Positions 12,758-25,189 of a stretch of DNA of 64,000 bases are shown here, piece after piece. The translations under genes were made by a program, and so were the position numbers. Each line of letters opens with the position of its first letter. The first letter of the stretch is position 1. This stretch comes from Quillaja saponaria. Taxonomy: Eukaryota > Streptophyta > Magnoliopsida > Fabales > Quillajaceae. A model generated the notes under the pieces. That model was not told where the DNA came from. It made no database searches and saw nothing but the letters and a program-made list of their open reading frames with translations. The stretch is taken from assembly GCA_029379385.1 (NCBI GenBank), contig CM055607.1, positions 19,894,615 to 19,958,614 on the forward strand. The letters run 5' to 3'.

Positions 12758-13639
12758 GGTCATGACATCGAGTAGATTCGAGGTTGCTTTTAATCTAAGG
12801 GTATTTTGATTTAGGCTAAATTCATGGATAGTTTTATTTAAGATACCTACACTAGAATATACTATCTAAAATCATTTACTCGGATCTGCTCACATTTTGG
12901 GCCCAACCCAATTGATTTTACCTGTACCTTTTAGCCTGAGTTGACTCGACTTAGTTGTTTTTGCAAATGCTTTTTTGATCCGGCCCATTAGAAAAAAAAA
13001 AAGTTATGCCAATAGAAAAATCATTTTCAAGTTAAATGAGATTTGAACCTTTGACCTCTTAATTGAAATTAATATTAAATAACCACTTTAACAAGTTAAA
13101 TGAAGCCTAAAAGATGTGTCATACAACAGGAAGGCACTATTTACCAAAGCAAGCTCTCTTTGTCTAGTGATTTGTTACTATTTGTATTATAAGTTGCATA
13201 AGTTGAATATTTTAGCACAAGAACCATAGAAAAAGAAAAAAAATAAAACAAGACTAAGATTGATCAATTTCAATCAATCAGACTATTGGATTACATATAT
13301 AATGACATATTTCCCTTAAAAATAATTAGTAAGAAAAATTAAAAACAACAATTTTAGCCACTTGTAAGATAACATTCTGCAAGGAATCATACCGAAGGGC
13401 TAAGCTAACTTTTGAATAAGCTCCCTTTCTCCCAAATCCACCTTTTAAACTCTCCATGGTGTATTTTTTTCACTAGGTATCATGAAAGATAGGACTATCT
13501 AGGTCCGAGACCAATTGAAGACAAAAGAAAGAGAGAATCATCTAAAGAGGTTGGACATGTAAAACACATAAATGCATATTGTCTTATGGAGACACCAAGA
13601 TTGAGGTGGGTAGAAGTGAAAGAAAATTTAACATAACCA
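12758..13639. other. Intergenic mosaic with old retroposon debris
   Basis: There is no gene. The minus strand of about 13020-13110 resembles a tRNA-derived SINE head, with a B-box-like GGTTCAAATCTC, but lacks clear ends. The plus strand at about 13540-13620 vaguely recalls the C-terminal tail of an RTE-type LINE polyprotein (Pro-Arg-Leu-Arg-Trp-like residues) with several stops. Both calls are weak. Confidence 0.3.
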
Positions 13640-13990
13640 CAAAAGGTTTATGGAGAGGCCAAAGAGAAATAAATTTTAAACAATTAACTGTACTAATATA
13701 TACATCCAAATAACAAATATGATACCTATCTAGAAAGATATAGTTGTCTATTAATAAATCTAACAAACAGAATTGGATTTCCTTTTTTCTAGAGAAAGTT
13801 ATGCTCAATTAACTAAGGTAATATCAGTGTTACCAAAATTCTGCATTTTGTAGAATTTGATGCAACTTCAAAAAATAAATTGTATTGATATAACCGTTAG
13901 AGTGAACACTGGTCTAAACTCCAAGTTTGGACAGTTTTGATATTTCTAACTCACTAGTATTTTCTATTATTTTTAATTTTTTTTCTTCTA
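13640..13990 (+). repeat. Repeat segment X, plus-strand copy
   Basis: This stretch matches the reverse complement of 20460-20880 over roughly 340 bp, with many shared words such as 'gatacctat(c/t)tagaaagatata' and 'attaactgtacta'. In the other copy, X sits between LTR-like copy F and a gypsy gag gene. X is therefore probably a retrotransposon-internal or LTR-variant segment rather than host sequence. It is non-coding. Confidence 0.6.
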
Positions 13991-14089
13991 CCCTATGCAT
14001 TGTCAAGACATTTAAATGTCTCTTCATTATCAACCTTACCACATAAAGTACAATTTATACTACTTAACATGTAATGGCTTAATAGAAAA

Positions 14090-15282
14090 CTTTCATAAAA
14101 AAACTTATGTAAGTTGATATATAAGTTTAGTAATTAAAAGATTATAACAATAATGTTTATGAACTAAGTATTATTTGGGAATATGAATTTCAGTTCTGGA
14201 TCCTAATGTGGACCTGATGAGACATGTGAACGCAAGTGTAAGTGGCAAATGAAATCAGTTAAGGTGAGTGGTTATTAATTGTTGCCCTTGGGGTGCTAGA
14301 TTGTTATGTACAATTGTATGTGTATTTAAATAAGTGTGCAAATGCAATGTTTTAGGGAGTTATTTGAATCATGCTTGTTTGAAATTGTTTGTGGTTGATA
14401 AGGGCCAACAAATTGAAATGTTTTTTTAGAAATGATTTTATTTCCTGAAATCGCTATCCAGGTGCATCTAGGATATTCTGATTTGAAATATTAAGATATT
14501 CTGATTCTGATAAATGTCTTAAAAAAATAAAATTGAGTGCTCAACCCCAACCAGGATGGAGTATATACATAAATTAATATGTTGTGCGGGCTCATAAATG
14601 CCCAGTAGGGGTTGATACTGTTGTGCGGGGTTGAGTTACTCGTTGGCCCTTTATTTGCTTTGTGTGCTATGATTGCTCTGATTCATTTGTGATTTTATGA
14701 ATTATGTAAGTTATGAATTTATGATGATTACAAATGTGTACGTGTATTTCGAATTAAATCATGATGTTATCATATATGTTATATACTTGTATTGAGTGAT
14801 GCTAGTACCTTTTGAGTACGATTTTTCACTCACGGAGTTCGTAGGACTCATTCCTCTCGTGGATACTTTTTTAAAACAGGAGTTCAATATATGGCGTTGC
14901 CCAATTCGTGACCTACCAACAGAGTACGGCAAGGTATTTTCCAAGAATAGACTTGAGGTTAATAATGAAAGTTTGCAGTTACACTAGAACTGTGGGGTGT
15001 TTAATTTTGTATAATGTAGTAGTCTAGTATTTGTCTTTATGTTGTTGTGTGAAATCAGGAACACATGTGTTTGCATTTTGGGGGTATATTCCATAAATTT
15101 TGAATAAATTGTTATTTGTTTAAGAAAATAAACTTTTACAATGAGCTTTTGTTTTAAAGAAATTTATTTTTATTCTTTAGTCAGGTCAAGAGTCGTGTTA
15201 GTTACTTTGTTTTGAAGTCAGGGTTACAGGAGGTTTGGTTATCCAATCCCTCGGCCAGTCACACCTCCGTAAGGGGTGTGAG
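14090..15282 (+). mobile_element. Long LTR-like repeat, copy B (3' part only)
   Basis: It aligns with the right third of copy A, from the 'agtaattaaaagattata...ttcagttctgg' stretch through 'gatgctagtacctttt', 'cactcacggagt' and the end 'ggttacaggaggtttgg...ggggtgtgaga'. It is preceded by a spacer and segment X instead of the left part seen in copy A, so it is truncated or recombined. The short open frames at 14759-14987 are not coding. Confidence 0.6.
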
Positions 15283-15988
15283 AAGTTATTGAAAGAATTT
15301 CATGTTAGTTTTCTGTAAATTACTCTTTTAGGCGAGGACTTTCAAATACATTGTAAGTTGAATTTGTGCTGATAGAATTATTGTTAACCAGGAAAAATAG
15401 TTTGCTTGAATAAAAAAACTCATATAAATTTTAAATTAAAAAAAAATAGAAGCTAATTTATTTTGTTCATTAATCTGAATTTTAAATAAGGACTATGATA
15501 TGATTCTAAGTATGGATTAAGATTTAGGCGTTTAATTATCAGAATAGTGCAGCGGAAGCGTGGTGGAGTATCGTGATAAAAATATTAAATTTAGTGTTTC
15601 TAAGAGGCTCGATTCGTCTTCTTTTTTTTTTTTTTTGGAATTGAATTGAATTTTTGTAAAAATTAAGTACGACTATTTAAGTTAGATGACTATTAGGAGA
15701 AAGTATCAGGCTCATTTCATTTATGTTCAGTGTACATCCGGTATTGAAAAGTTTCATGTATGACAACTCTCTGAAGTAAATATGAATAAGAACCTAATGT
15801 GTGAGAAATAATTAGTGGGGAGTATAAATAGGCATATTCCTTAAACTGAGAAACAAGAAATCACACAGAAAAATTGAAGTTACAATGAAATAACAATATC
15901 TATATTTATTTGACTGATTTAAGTAAACAATCTATCTATATCCCCTTTTTATTGAAATTTGGGACGAATTTCTTCTAATGAGAAAAGA
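15283..15988. other. Spacer between repeats B and C, possible LTR fragment with TATA box
   Basis: There is no open frame. A polypurine-like 'gtgcagcggaagcgtgg' at about 15547 and a TATA-like 'tataaatagg' at about 15824 suggest the edge and promoter of another LTR. No partner LTR was found in the window, so the element is unnamed. Confidence 0.3.
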
Positions 15989-18900
15989 TTATTATAACCC
16001 GATATCGTAAAACCGAGTTTTAAACATAATGTGTAAATTTTTGTTATAAAAAAATAAGATAAAATAAAGCTAAAGTGAATAAATATTCATATATGTATAT
16101 AATTAGAATTGCATTTAGACCACAAATATCCTAAAGTTTTGACTTTTCAGTATTTTTCCTATTGTTTTTTTTCCCTCCTCGTCCTATTCTCTATGTGGCT
16201 GATTTTGCTTCTCCTTTAGCAGGCTCCACCCCCTTCTTGTTTCTTCATTCCATTTCCCTAGTTGTTGCAAGAGAAAGTGTCACGCCTACTCCATATTTTC
16301 TAGCCTAGAAACTCTTGGTTTTTCCCTCTGTTCAATTAATTTCAAGGTATCAACTCTCCCTCTCTTTGTCTTCCTCTTTACCCTGTATATTCTCTTTTTT
16401 TTCTTGTATGTATTTTGGTTGTTTAAGGGTGTTGTAGCTGCTTGCTTTAAGGACAACCCTTTGTACCAGTTATGTAGGATCATCCTCCCAACCGAGATCT
16501 TTAAAGTTCCTTAGGTGTGTGTATGTATTGAGTTATGTGTGTTTGTGTCAGCAAAAAGGAAGGAAGCCATTGGAACAAAAGAACATGCCCTGTTTCAGCT
16601 TGGTTTTCAATCGTAGCTACTGCCATTCAAAGGCAAATTCTGGCCGTATGAAAACTTGAAGGGAGGAGCAGCTTTGATAGCTTTGCTCCTTTTATTCCAG
16701 CTGAAGTAACAAGTAGAAAAAGTAGCTGAATTTTCTTATGTTGTCCTCTGTTTTGAGGAAGCAAATTTAGCACGAATTTTCCTTCTTTTAGCCAATTGCA
16801 TCCAATAAAGCTGAGCCCAAGATACAAAGAATAGTAAAGAATTATTGCCAGAAAAGTCTTAATTACTTTCACCATTTCTAGTAATTTTAACTCAAGTTTG
16901 CCCATATAAGAAAAAGTAAGCAACAAGGATTCTAGGAATGATATTTGTTCGTTACTAAAATAGGATACCCTTCAAGAATCGTGTTGACAATTATTAAAAT
17001 TTAAGATACAACAATAAATGGCATGTATAAAATACTATTTTCAACAAAGCACGCCTCTTCCTATAAATGGACCGAAAGAAGCACAAAAAAAAAAAAAAAA
17101 ACTCTTTACGTAGAACCTATTTGTTATTATTCAGTGTCCTAATAATGTTTAGTAAAAGATGACAAGCAGCATACTCTGAAAGAGACAACTTCCTAACACA
17201 AGAAAATAAGGATTGATACAGGATGTAGAAGGAATTGTAAATGGATTAGTAATTTGTAATTAGGCTATAAATGGTGGAAATGGATAGTCTAACTTTTAAT
17301 TAAATTTAAACAATTGAGTTTATTTTGAGTTTCATGGTTGAAACATGAATATAATGGATTAGTTAGTCTGTTCCAGGGCCATGAACATTGCTTCAGATTT
17401 GGACTTTTGGGTTATTCTAGTTTTGGGGAAAGTCAAAGATTTGTTATATTGGGTTTTGAAAGTAGAAGTACCTAATGTTTTCTGGAAATGAAACCAGGTA
17501 TGCTAAAGGCTGAAAATTTGGGATTTCTTAGGCATCTTGCATAGTCTTAGTTGTGTTTCACAAATAGATAGAGAAATTATAGTTCATGAACTGATTGGAA
17601 AAAAAAAATCTTAGAGTACCACAAGAGTTAGTACGGTTATGTAACGATTTACCGACTATGTAACGATTTATTTATTCTTTAAAGGTTTCTTGATTCTACA
17701 AGTAAAAAGAAAATTAATTACTAAAACTTATAACTGAAATTAAATAACAAAGAAGACCATGGCATGAGAAAAGGAAAAGTAATAATATAAGAAGACCTAA
17801 CCGTACCAAAATAAAGCACACAATAATGATTCTAGTTCATACAAGTTCACAATTTCATGCATCACCAAAGACCTTTAAAATTTAACTTGACTAATTATTA
17901 TAAAATTATTTAAGAACTTTCCTATAGCTATTTAATATAAAACCATTAGTATATTATAGTCAGGTTTCTATTGTAAATCAAGCCGTAATTGTTTTTTTTT
18001 TTTTTTTTTTTTTTTTTTCTAATCGTTAAGCCAAAGCTTTCATGGTCTTTTTGTTACATGCATTACATGTTCATCTAATTCATCTTCTCTACAACCTTTT
18101 CTTTTCTTATAAAGATGTCAAAGTTGCTTAGTGAGGAAATAGAAGAGGACGAGTTGTTCTTGAATCAGGATGCTCCAAGAGAGGTTAAATGTAAATATAT
18201 ATGCATAAAACTTATCATCTATAGGTTTTCGTAATTAAAAAATTATAACTTATAAAATAGACAAACTAAGTAATACTTGAAAATTTTAATTACAGCTCCC
18301 GAAAGCATTGTTAAGTTGACAACATGCGTGAATGTAAGAGGGAGTGACAAATAAAATTGGTAAACAGTGAGTGGTTAATTGTTATCTTTTAGTTGCTAGA
18401 TTATTATGTGTAATTGTATGTAAATTTGAATAAATGTGTTATATAGAAAAATAGGCATGTGTAGTTTTTCATCAAGTTATTTGAATTATGTTTGTTGTTT
18501 GAAATTGTTTATGGTTGATAAAGGCCAACAAAATGAATTTTTCTCCAAAATGATTTTTATTTTAGAAACTGAAATCTAGGTGCACCTAGGATATTCTGAT
18601 TCTGATAAATGTTTTACAAAGATTGAATGCTCAGCCCTAGTGAGATGGATTATGTACGGAGAATTTTCCTGTTGTGCAAGAACGTAAATTTGGACTGAGT
18701 AACTCAGTTGGCCCTTTGTATGATTTGCGTGCTTTGGATGCTTTGGTTTTGATTGGGATTTACAGTATACTATTTGAACTGTACTTGTTAAGTTGTTATG
18801 CTTTCTGTAATTGTGTACGTGTAATCTTAATAGTTTTGAAATTAATAATATGTTAATATTAATTGACTATATATATTATCTAAGCGTGTTGAGTGATGCT

Positions 18901-19449
18901 AGTAACCTTTGGGTATGTTTTTCCTACTCACTGAGTCTGTAGGGCTTACTCTTCTTAGTTGATATTTTCAGTAACAGGATTTCAATTTACATCATCGACA
19001 AGTTCGTGATTTTCCAATAACTAGTAACAATGTGATTCTTGAGAATCTCATACTTGAAGTCATAGATGAAAGTTACAGTCATACTAAAGTTGTGGGGTGT
19101 CTAGTCTATGTTGTGTAATAGTCTAATTATTTGTTATTATGATAAAAAATGGAGTAGAACTCCTAGTTGTATTTGTTGTTATTGTTGTTATTATATAAAA
19201 AAGGAATGTATGTTGCATATATTATATAGGCATATTTCACTTTATAAAGAAATATTTGCTGAATTTTTTTATAAATTGTTATATGTTTTAGTAAGCAAAC
19301 TTTTACAGTTAACTTATGTTTTTATAAAATTTTCTTCTAGTCTTAGTTTAGTCAAGATTAGTGTTTGTTTCTTGGTTTTGAAGTCAGAGTTATGGAAGTT
19401 TGTTTATTTATTCCTCCAGCCAGTCATGCCTCCGTGAAGCGATGTGATA
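15989..19449 (+). mobile_element. Long LTR-like repeat, copy C
   Basis: The left end 'ttattataacccgatatcgtaaaaccgag' matches the left ends of F and D (read on the minus strand) and, more weakly, A. The right part (18190-19449) matches A and B, including 'gatgctagtaacctttgggta', 'actcactgagtc' and a final 'gatgtgata'. The middle (about 16140-18190) is not shared with the other copies. It contains a 27-T run (17992-18018) and a short exon-like segment (18115-18183). The open frame 16627-16926 (minus) has no recognisable domain. The right end directly abuts an oppositely oriented gag remnant. Confidence 0.55.
17992..18018. repeat. Poly(T) tract, 27 bp
   Basis: An uninterrupted run of 27 T inside repeat C. 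On the minus strand it reads as poly(A), so it could mark the 3' end of a minus-strand retroposon lying to its right, but no such element is recognisable. Confidence 0.9.
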
Positions 19450-20450
19450 AATGGACAGTCTTTTGATATGGTGGTCCAAAGCTCCACATTTAAAATAAGC
19501 ACTGGATTCTCAACTGTATTTCCCCGCATGCCTAAGACCACAAACATAATATACCGAATTCTCAAATAATCTGGGCCCACGAGAAGAAGCTACCTGTGAC
19601 TGACTATCAAAACCTTGTCTCGATTGACCTCTACCTGATTGAGCACCACCCAAAATAAACCTCGCCCAGAGATAGATTCACCCCAGGCCTCCTCGAACTA
19701 CCTGCTTTGGAAGTGGAAAGACTATCAAGTTCTTCTGACTCTCTCGTTCAAACTGCCTCTCGTAACTCGGGTCTCCAAGCAATATACTGCATCAACAGCC
19801 TGAGTATAAGTTGTAGTGTCTGAAAGATACACTGATCTAAACAAAGTAGTCCTTCAACCCATTTACGAACCTCTTTACTCGCATCTGCTCAGTAGCCACC
19901 AAATGTGGAGCAAAACGAGACAGTTTAGTGAATCTGGTCTCATACTCTATTATAGTCATCCCCTTCGTCTGAGTTAACCTTTCAAAATCCCAACCATATT
20001 TATCTTGCACACTCTCTGATAAAAATCGATCAGTGAAAGCCCGACTGAACTTTGGCCAAGCAAGTGGAGTAGTCTTTGTCCGCCTTTGTACAAACATCTG
20101 ATACCACTCATGTACTACATCATGCAGTTGATAACTCACCAACCCTACTGCACAAATGGGACTGCATCCCAATGGTACAAAAAGTCTATCAGACTCCTCC
20201 AAGAAGATATAAGGATCCTGCGATAGGTCCTCACCTAAAAACCATGGTGGCTGTATCTTCCAAAATTCATGCAACGCCACAAATACACCCTGCTCCTGTC
20301 GAACTAGAACATGAGGGACTGCCTCTAGTTGAGGCTAAACAAGAGGAGTTGTCGGAGGTTGAGGCTGAGCCTGATTTTATTGGGCTAAAATCCCAACTAA
20401 GTCACCTACTGCAAATCGAGTCCCTAAACGATCTGCTCCAAATCTAGACC
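19450..20450 (-). pseudogene. Ty3/gypsy gag remnant with zinc knuckle
   Basis: Gag is the structural protein of the retrotransposon particle. The minus-strand frame 20280-19837 (147 aa) shows the retrotransposon gag core: a 'PPWFLGEDLSQDPYIFLEE' segment, 'W.KFSRAFTDRFLSESVQD', 'F..L.QTKGMTIIEYETRF' and 'FV.GL', as in plant gypsy gag proteins. Downstream on the minus strand (about 19560-19450) two degenerate Cys-rich patches, CGLRHAG and FKCGALDHH, are what is left of CCHC zinc knuckles; some Cys are lost. A stop follows the core and frames are broken between, so it is inactive. It lies 3' of LTR-like copy F in the same orientation, and it ends where copy C begins. No protease, reverse transcriptase or integrase is present. 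Confidence 0.85.
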
Positions 20451-20459
20451 ATAGGGTAT

Positions 20460-20880
20460 AAAGAAACTATGAGAAAAGATAGAAATATTAAAATTATCCA
20501 AACTTGAGACTTGGACTAGTATTCACTCTAGTAGTCATATATTTCTCTAAGAAATTCCAAATCCAGTTTTGTAAAATTTATAAAATACTAGACACATGTA
20601 ACTTTACAATGATATATCATTCAACATTTTTAGATTTATATATCTATACAGTTTATTCTTTAAAATTGCATCAAATTCTGCAAAATGTAAGATTTTGACA
20701 ACTCTGACCTTACCTTAGTTATCTGAACATAACTTTTTCTAGAAAAAAAAAAATCCAATTCTATTTATTGGATTTATTAATAGACAGGTATATCTTTCTA
20801 AATAGGTATCATATATAATATTTGGATGAGTATATTAGTACAGTTAATGATTTAAAATTTATTCCTTTTGGGCATTTCAC
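20460..20880 (-). repeat. Repeat segment X, minus-strand copy
   Basis: Inverted relative to 13640-13990, with clear word-by-word similarity. It joins LTR-like copy F to the gag remnant, so in this element X occupies the place where the 3' part of the LTR and the leader would be expected. Confidence 0.6.
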
Positions 20881-22985
20881 AACCTCCTTGGATATATGTT
20901 TATTTTCACTTACATGCTTACTTAAATTTAATAAAACCAAGTTGAAACATTAACTTTAGGAAGTTATCTAGCTTTATTATTTAGAAATTTTTCCTAAAAT
21001 AAGCCTTAAACTCCCTCGATTCTTCACATAAACAAAAACAGAAAATTCTTAGTTGCAAACCTTTTATTCCAATGTTTATAGAATTCTCATACTTAGGAAT
21101 TAAATTACGAAAATTTTCAATCTAGTGTTTCAAGATATTAGGAACAATTTACATTCAGAGTTTTAAAGCTAATTCTATCCACAAACCTTGACAAAGTCTT
21201 TTGGATTGACTAAGATTTACTAAAAATCTTGTATGACCTAGCCCAAGTCTAACAGCTCTAACTAATAATATACTTGGAACCAAGCTACGAAATTTTGTAG
21301 ACATTTAATTCAACCCCAAAGGCATCCTGAAACACAAAAAATTTCTAACCCACGAAACTTGCCCCTGCATCAGTTCAAAAACCACTTAACTCTCATTTTC
21401 CAACACTTTACCCATAACTAACACTCCTTTGTTCATAACCATTCACTTTTACAACCCATAACATCAACCAACCACTCTTTGCTCTTGTTCATGAGTTCTT
21501 ATTTACCCTAAAAACACTAACCACTAAAACTTAAATTTTCCAAGTTTTACTCAAAAAGTTATAACTAATTTCTTTCAAACATTTTATCAAACACCTTAAA
21601 GGCATCATTTCCCTCCATTGACGTGTGTGTGAATCTATATATCCATCCTAATAATTCAGCATACCACATTAATTGAACATTCTTAATAACTCCCATATTA
21701 GTCTTAAAGTTAAATTAGATACTTAAAGGTTTGAACCAAGACAAATCCACATTAATAAACTCTAAGCTTCAATGTTTAAACACTTTTAAGCTTTCATTCT
21801 TACACCTTTAATTATAACTACTCAAATCTCACATACAACTATTATTAAATAAGGAGGAAAAGAAAATTGATTGTTTGAAGGCAAGAAAATTACATGTCTA
21901 GACTAGAAATTCAAAGGTGCTGTTGGTGAAGTCCTTGATTCCAACAACCAAAGCTGCTGCCATGGGAGAAAGTGACTACCAGCCATAAGAGTTGCTGTAA
22001 CATCCATCTTAGGTGCTACATTATGTTCAAACAGAAAACCCAATATCAAACAGGGAATAAAAGAAGGAACATCAGTCGCGCTACACAAAGGACTTGGACA
22101 AAATAGGGGCTGAAGTGTAATATAAGAAGAAAGGAAACAAAAACTATATTTTGAACAAGATTACTCTCATGCTAAGGCTGAAATAACTTGGGCAAGCATG
22201 GCCAAATCCCTTGGTTAAAGATTGAAGCTCCTCACAGATGGAATAGGGGAGGTTGTTATCCTATATTGTTAACATAAGATTGCTGCCAAAACAGGACAGC
22301 TAAAGTGACGCAAAATAAAACTGAGTTCTAAGCTTGAAAGGCAAGCCAAAAAGGAGATAGATTACAGTCTAGCAAGCGTAAAATTTAAAGATTCATGGGA
22401 GACAAACAAGAGAAAGGTAAAAAAAAAAATTGGAATTGATTCAAATGGTCCACGGCTAAGTAAGAAAGAGGAGAAGCATGATTTGAGAAGAGGAGATAAA
22501 CTCTCAGCAGCTAAGGAAGAAAATAAAGCCAAGCAAGGAAGAAATTTCTGGAAAAATGAAAGAGGTCTCGGCTGGGCATAAAGGAAGGCTAGAGACTGTG
22601 GAAGAAAGTTCCAATAGTTTGCCAACTAGAAGACAAAATGAAGAAATAAACACACATGATAAAAATTGAATATAATATAGAGTCAATAGTTAAAAAGTTA
22701 GAATGTGTGGTGTATATTTAAGCTTGATTTGTATACTTATATATATATTAACTATTAAACAACTTTAATTTGCTTAGTCACAATTTAGTTTATTTTACAA
22801 CAACAACTTTATACACCAAAATTTTTACAACATACCCTAAAATATAGGGTTATTAAATATTTGATTTTATTATTATTTATTTAATTTGTTCATGTGATTG
22901 CTATTTTATAATGAAAATTTACACACTATATCTAAAGCTTGACTTTACATTGTCAGGTTGTGAGGATTATAACAACTTCTTTACT
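20881..22985 (-). mobile_element. Long LTR-like repeat, copy F (5' part)
   Basis: Read on the minus strand it starts near 22985 with 'TGTTATAATCCTCACAACC', followed by 'gtaaa.tc.ag.tt' and 'tgtgtaaattt', as in C and D. The stretch 20890-21180 matches copy D at 54060-54330 closely ('cttacatgcttacttaaatttaa', 'agaattctcata.tt.ggaattaaattacgaaa'). The conserved right third (gatgctagtacc...TGACA) is absent and replaced by segment X. Its leader-like region (about 21900-22690) contains open frames without domains. The following gag makes a gypsy origin likely. Confidence 0.55.
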
Positions 22986-23229
22986 AATTCTTTTTCATTT
23001 TAATATTAATAGAATTATAATTGTTTTATGACTATTGATATTTTTTTTGTCCTAATTATTTTCAATTTTAATAAATTTAAAATTTTTCAATATATAAATA
23101 ATATTTAAAATTGATTTTCTCAATTTTTTTTATTTAATAAGTTACAAAAAATTATAATATTATAAATTAAAATTCTAAAAGAAATGTTATGAATTAAAAA
23201 AATATTAACTAATAACTAGCATTATTAGG

Positions 23230-23970
23230 GATGGTCCCTTCTTTCAAAAAATCTTTAGCACCTTCATCCTCCGAGTCTTAAGAATCTTGATAATAAGTTA
23301 GATTATCTTAACTCATATTATCTGAACCATTATCTTCAAGAATGTTTAATAATTCTTTTTGAATTCCATCTTTGAAAGAAGAGGCTAATAAACCTTTAAC
23401 TATGTCCAAGACCTTCTTATTGTCTGGTAAATAAGGCGTACAAGTTGGTGCTAGAGATCACAAAATCCTTAATTTCTGATGATTATTAAGATTTTCTTCA
23501 AAATTAGAAAAATTATCCCACCATTTTATCTGGGTTCTACGAATCAACCACGGTTTTGTCTGATTAATTCCAAAATTTGACAAAGTACAGTCCTTCACTA
23601 TATATTCTCATTTTACTATCCAAGAAATCTGGTAATACGCAACAAACATTATTACTTTATTTTGTGCTTCTAGCCGAGAATTATTTACGTTAAATCTATC
23701 CAAATATGGTTGAACATATTTTGGAAGGGAGATAGGAAATAATCCTCAAGAAAAATATTAGGTTTTAAACCATTGAGGAAATGAATTTTTAGTAGGCTCG
23801 TCATTAAGAGTAAATTTTAAAAACCAACTATGCCTTCGAGCTTTGTTTCCAAATAAGAACGAATTTTTCCAAGCAGACATATAATCAAAATAATTATATA
23901 ATCTGGGAAAAAATTTTCTATCTCTTAATTGTCTTTGGCGGTCTTCATCTTTAAAATTTTTATATTATGA
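23230..23970 (-). pseudogene. Probable endogenous pararetrovirus (Caulimoviridae) fragment
   Basis: The minus strand reads through as a diverged protein with several in-frame stops. It is rich in Trp, Phe and Lys/Asn, with spaced Trp/Phe motifs (SWFLKF, FPQWF, a Pro-Tyr-Val-Gln-Pro-Tyr turn and IKWWDNF) in an order I associate with the structural/polyprotein region of endogenous florendovirus- or petuvirus-like sequences. It ends in an acidic Ser/Asp-rich segment. No reverse transcriptase, movement protein or protease region is in the window, so it is a short, dead fossil. This is recalled motif similarity, not an alignment. A diverged retrotransposon gag is the main alternative. Confidence 0.45.
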
Positions 23971-24765
23971 ATTAATTTTTTTATTAGATTTATCTATTTG
24001 TTGATGTAATTAACATGATTATTTTCTTATTGAGTATAATTTCTTGATATGTACATCAATTATTGATGACCATATATTTATATATCATAAACATGATTTA
24101 CGCGCAACGTGTGTATCACAAAAACTAGTTATTAATAAAATGACTTATGAACATAAAATTAAAACTAGCATTTATTAGTTTTTTTAGCCAAAAATAAAAA
24201 ATAAAAATTATTAGGGATGTAAACTTACTGTAGGACTTATTAAGTAAATTAATAAAAAATGAATTATCATTATCTTTTCTTAAAAAAAATTCAGTCCATA
24301 TTAATTATTGTTGATAAAAACTTAATTTAAAAGTTAAGACAAAAATACTAAATTGTATATGTGGATTGTTCTTCGTTTAACTTAATGTATTTGTCAATTT
24401 TTTTTGCGTATGAATCTTGTAATTATAATTTATCTAGGAAGATGCCAATTGATTTAACTAGTAAAATCTCTTGGTGTTATCTTAGAAATTTGGTAAAATT
24501 ATTTTATTTGAATCAATTAAAATAATATTATAATTAAAATACAACTTGGATAAGACATTTTCTATTTACTTTCTTATTCTTAAATGTAATTTTATGTTAT
24601 TAAATGAATTAATTCAAATTTAATTTAACCTCCACACATCATATTTATTATGATTTGTAGATCTTTTTAGCATAAAAATATATGATTTATTTTATTAGAT
24701 GGAATGTCAAATTCTAAAAAAGTGATTTATCCTTGGAGGTCATTTCTAAAGTAGCTATTCATCTT

Positions 24766-24801
<36 letters not shown>

Positions 24802-25134
24802 AGGCAATCAATAAAAAAAAAAAATCTGTAAATATAGTCACACAAAAAATAATGACATGATAATTTTTATTTTATTTTTTACAAAATTCCTAAAATGAAT
24901 TTTGAAGATATCAACTAACATGATATTTTTAATTTTATTTTTTTACCCATCTTGAAACAATACGTACGAATTTTAAAAAATGAAAAATAAAAATGCCATT
25001 TTATTGATGCTCTCCAATAAATATTAATTAATTTTTTTTGTAAAATAATCAGTTAAAGGTCAAAAATTAAATATTTTTTTTTTGAATTTCTTTGATGCTA
25101 TCAACATGCAATTTAAGAATTTTATGAAATAATA

Positions 25135-25189
<55 letters not shown>

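Noticed and set aside
16627..16926. 99-codon minus frame with hydrophobic stretches
   Set aside because: It lies in the variable middle of repeat C, shows no family pattern and has no supporting neighbours.
22362..22686. Two overlapping minus frames rich in Phe, Ser and Leu
   Set aside because: Leader-like region of LTR copy F; composition-driven frames.
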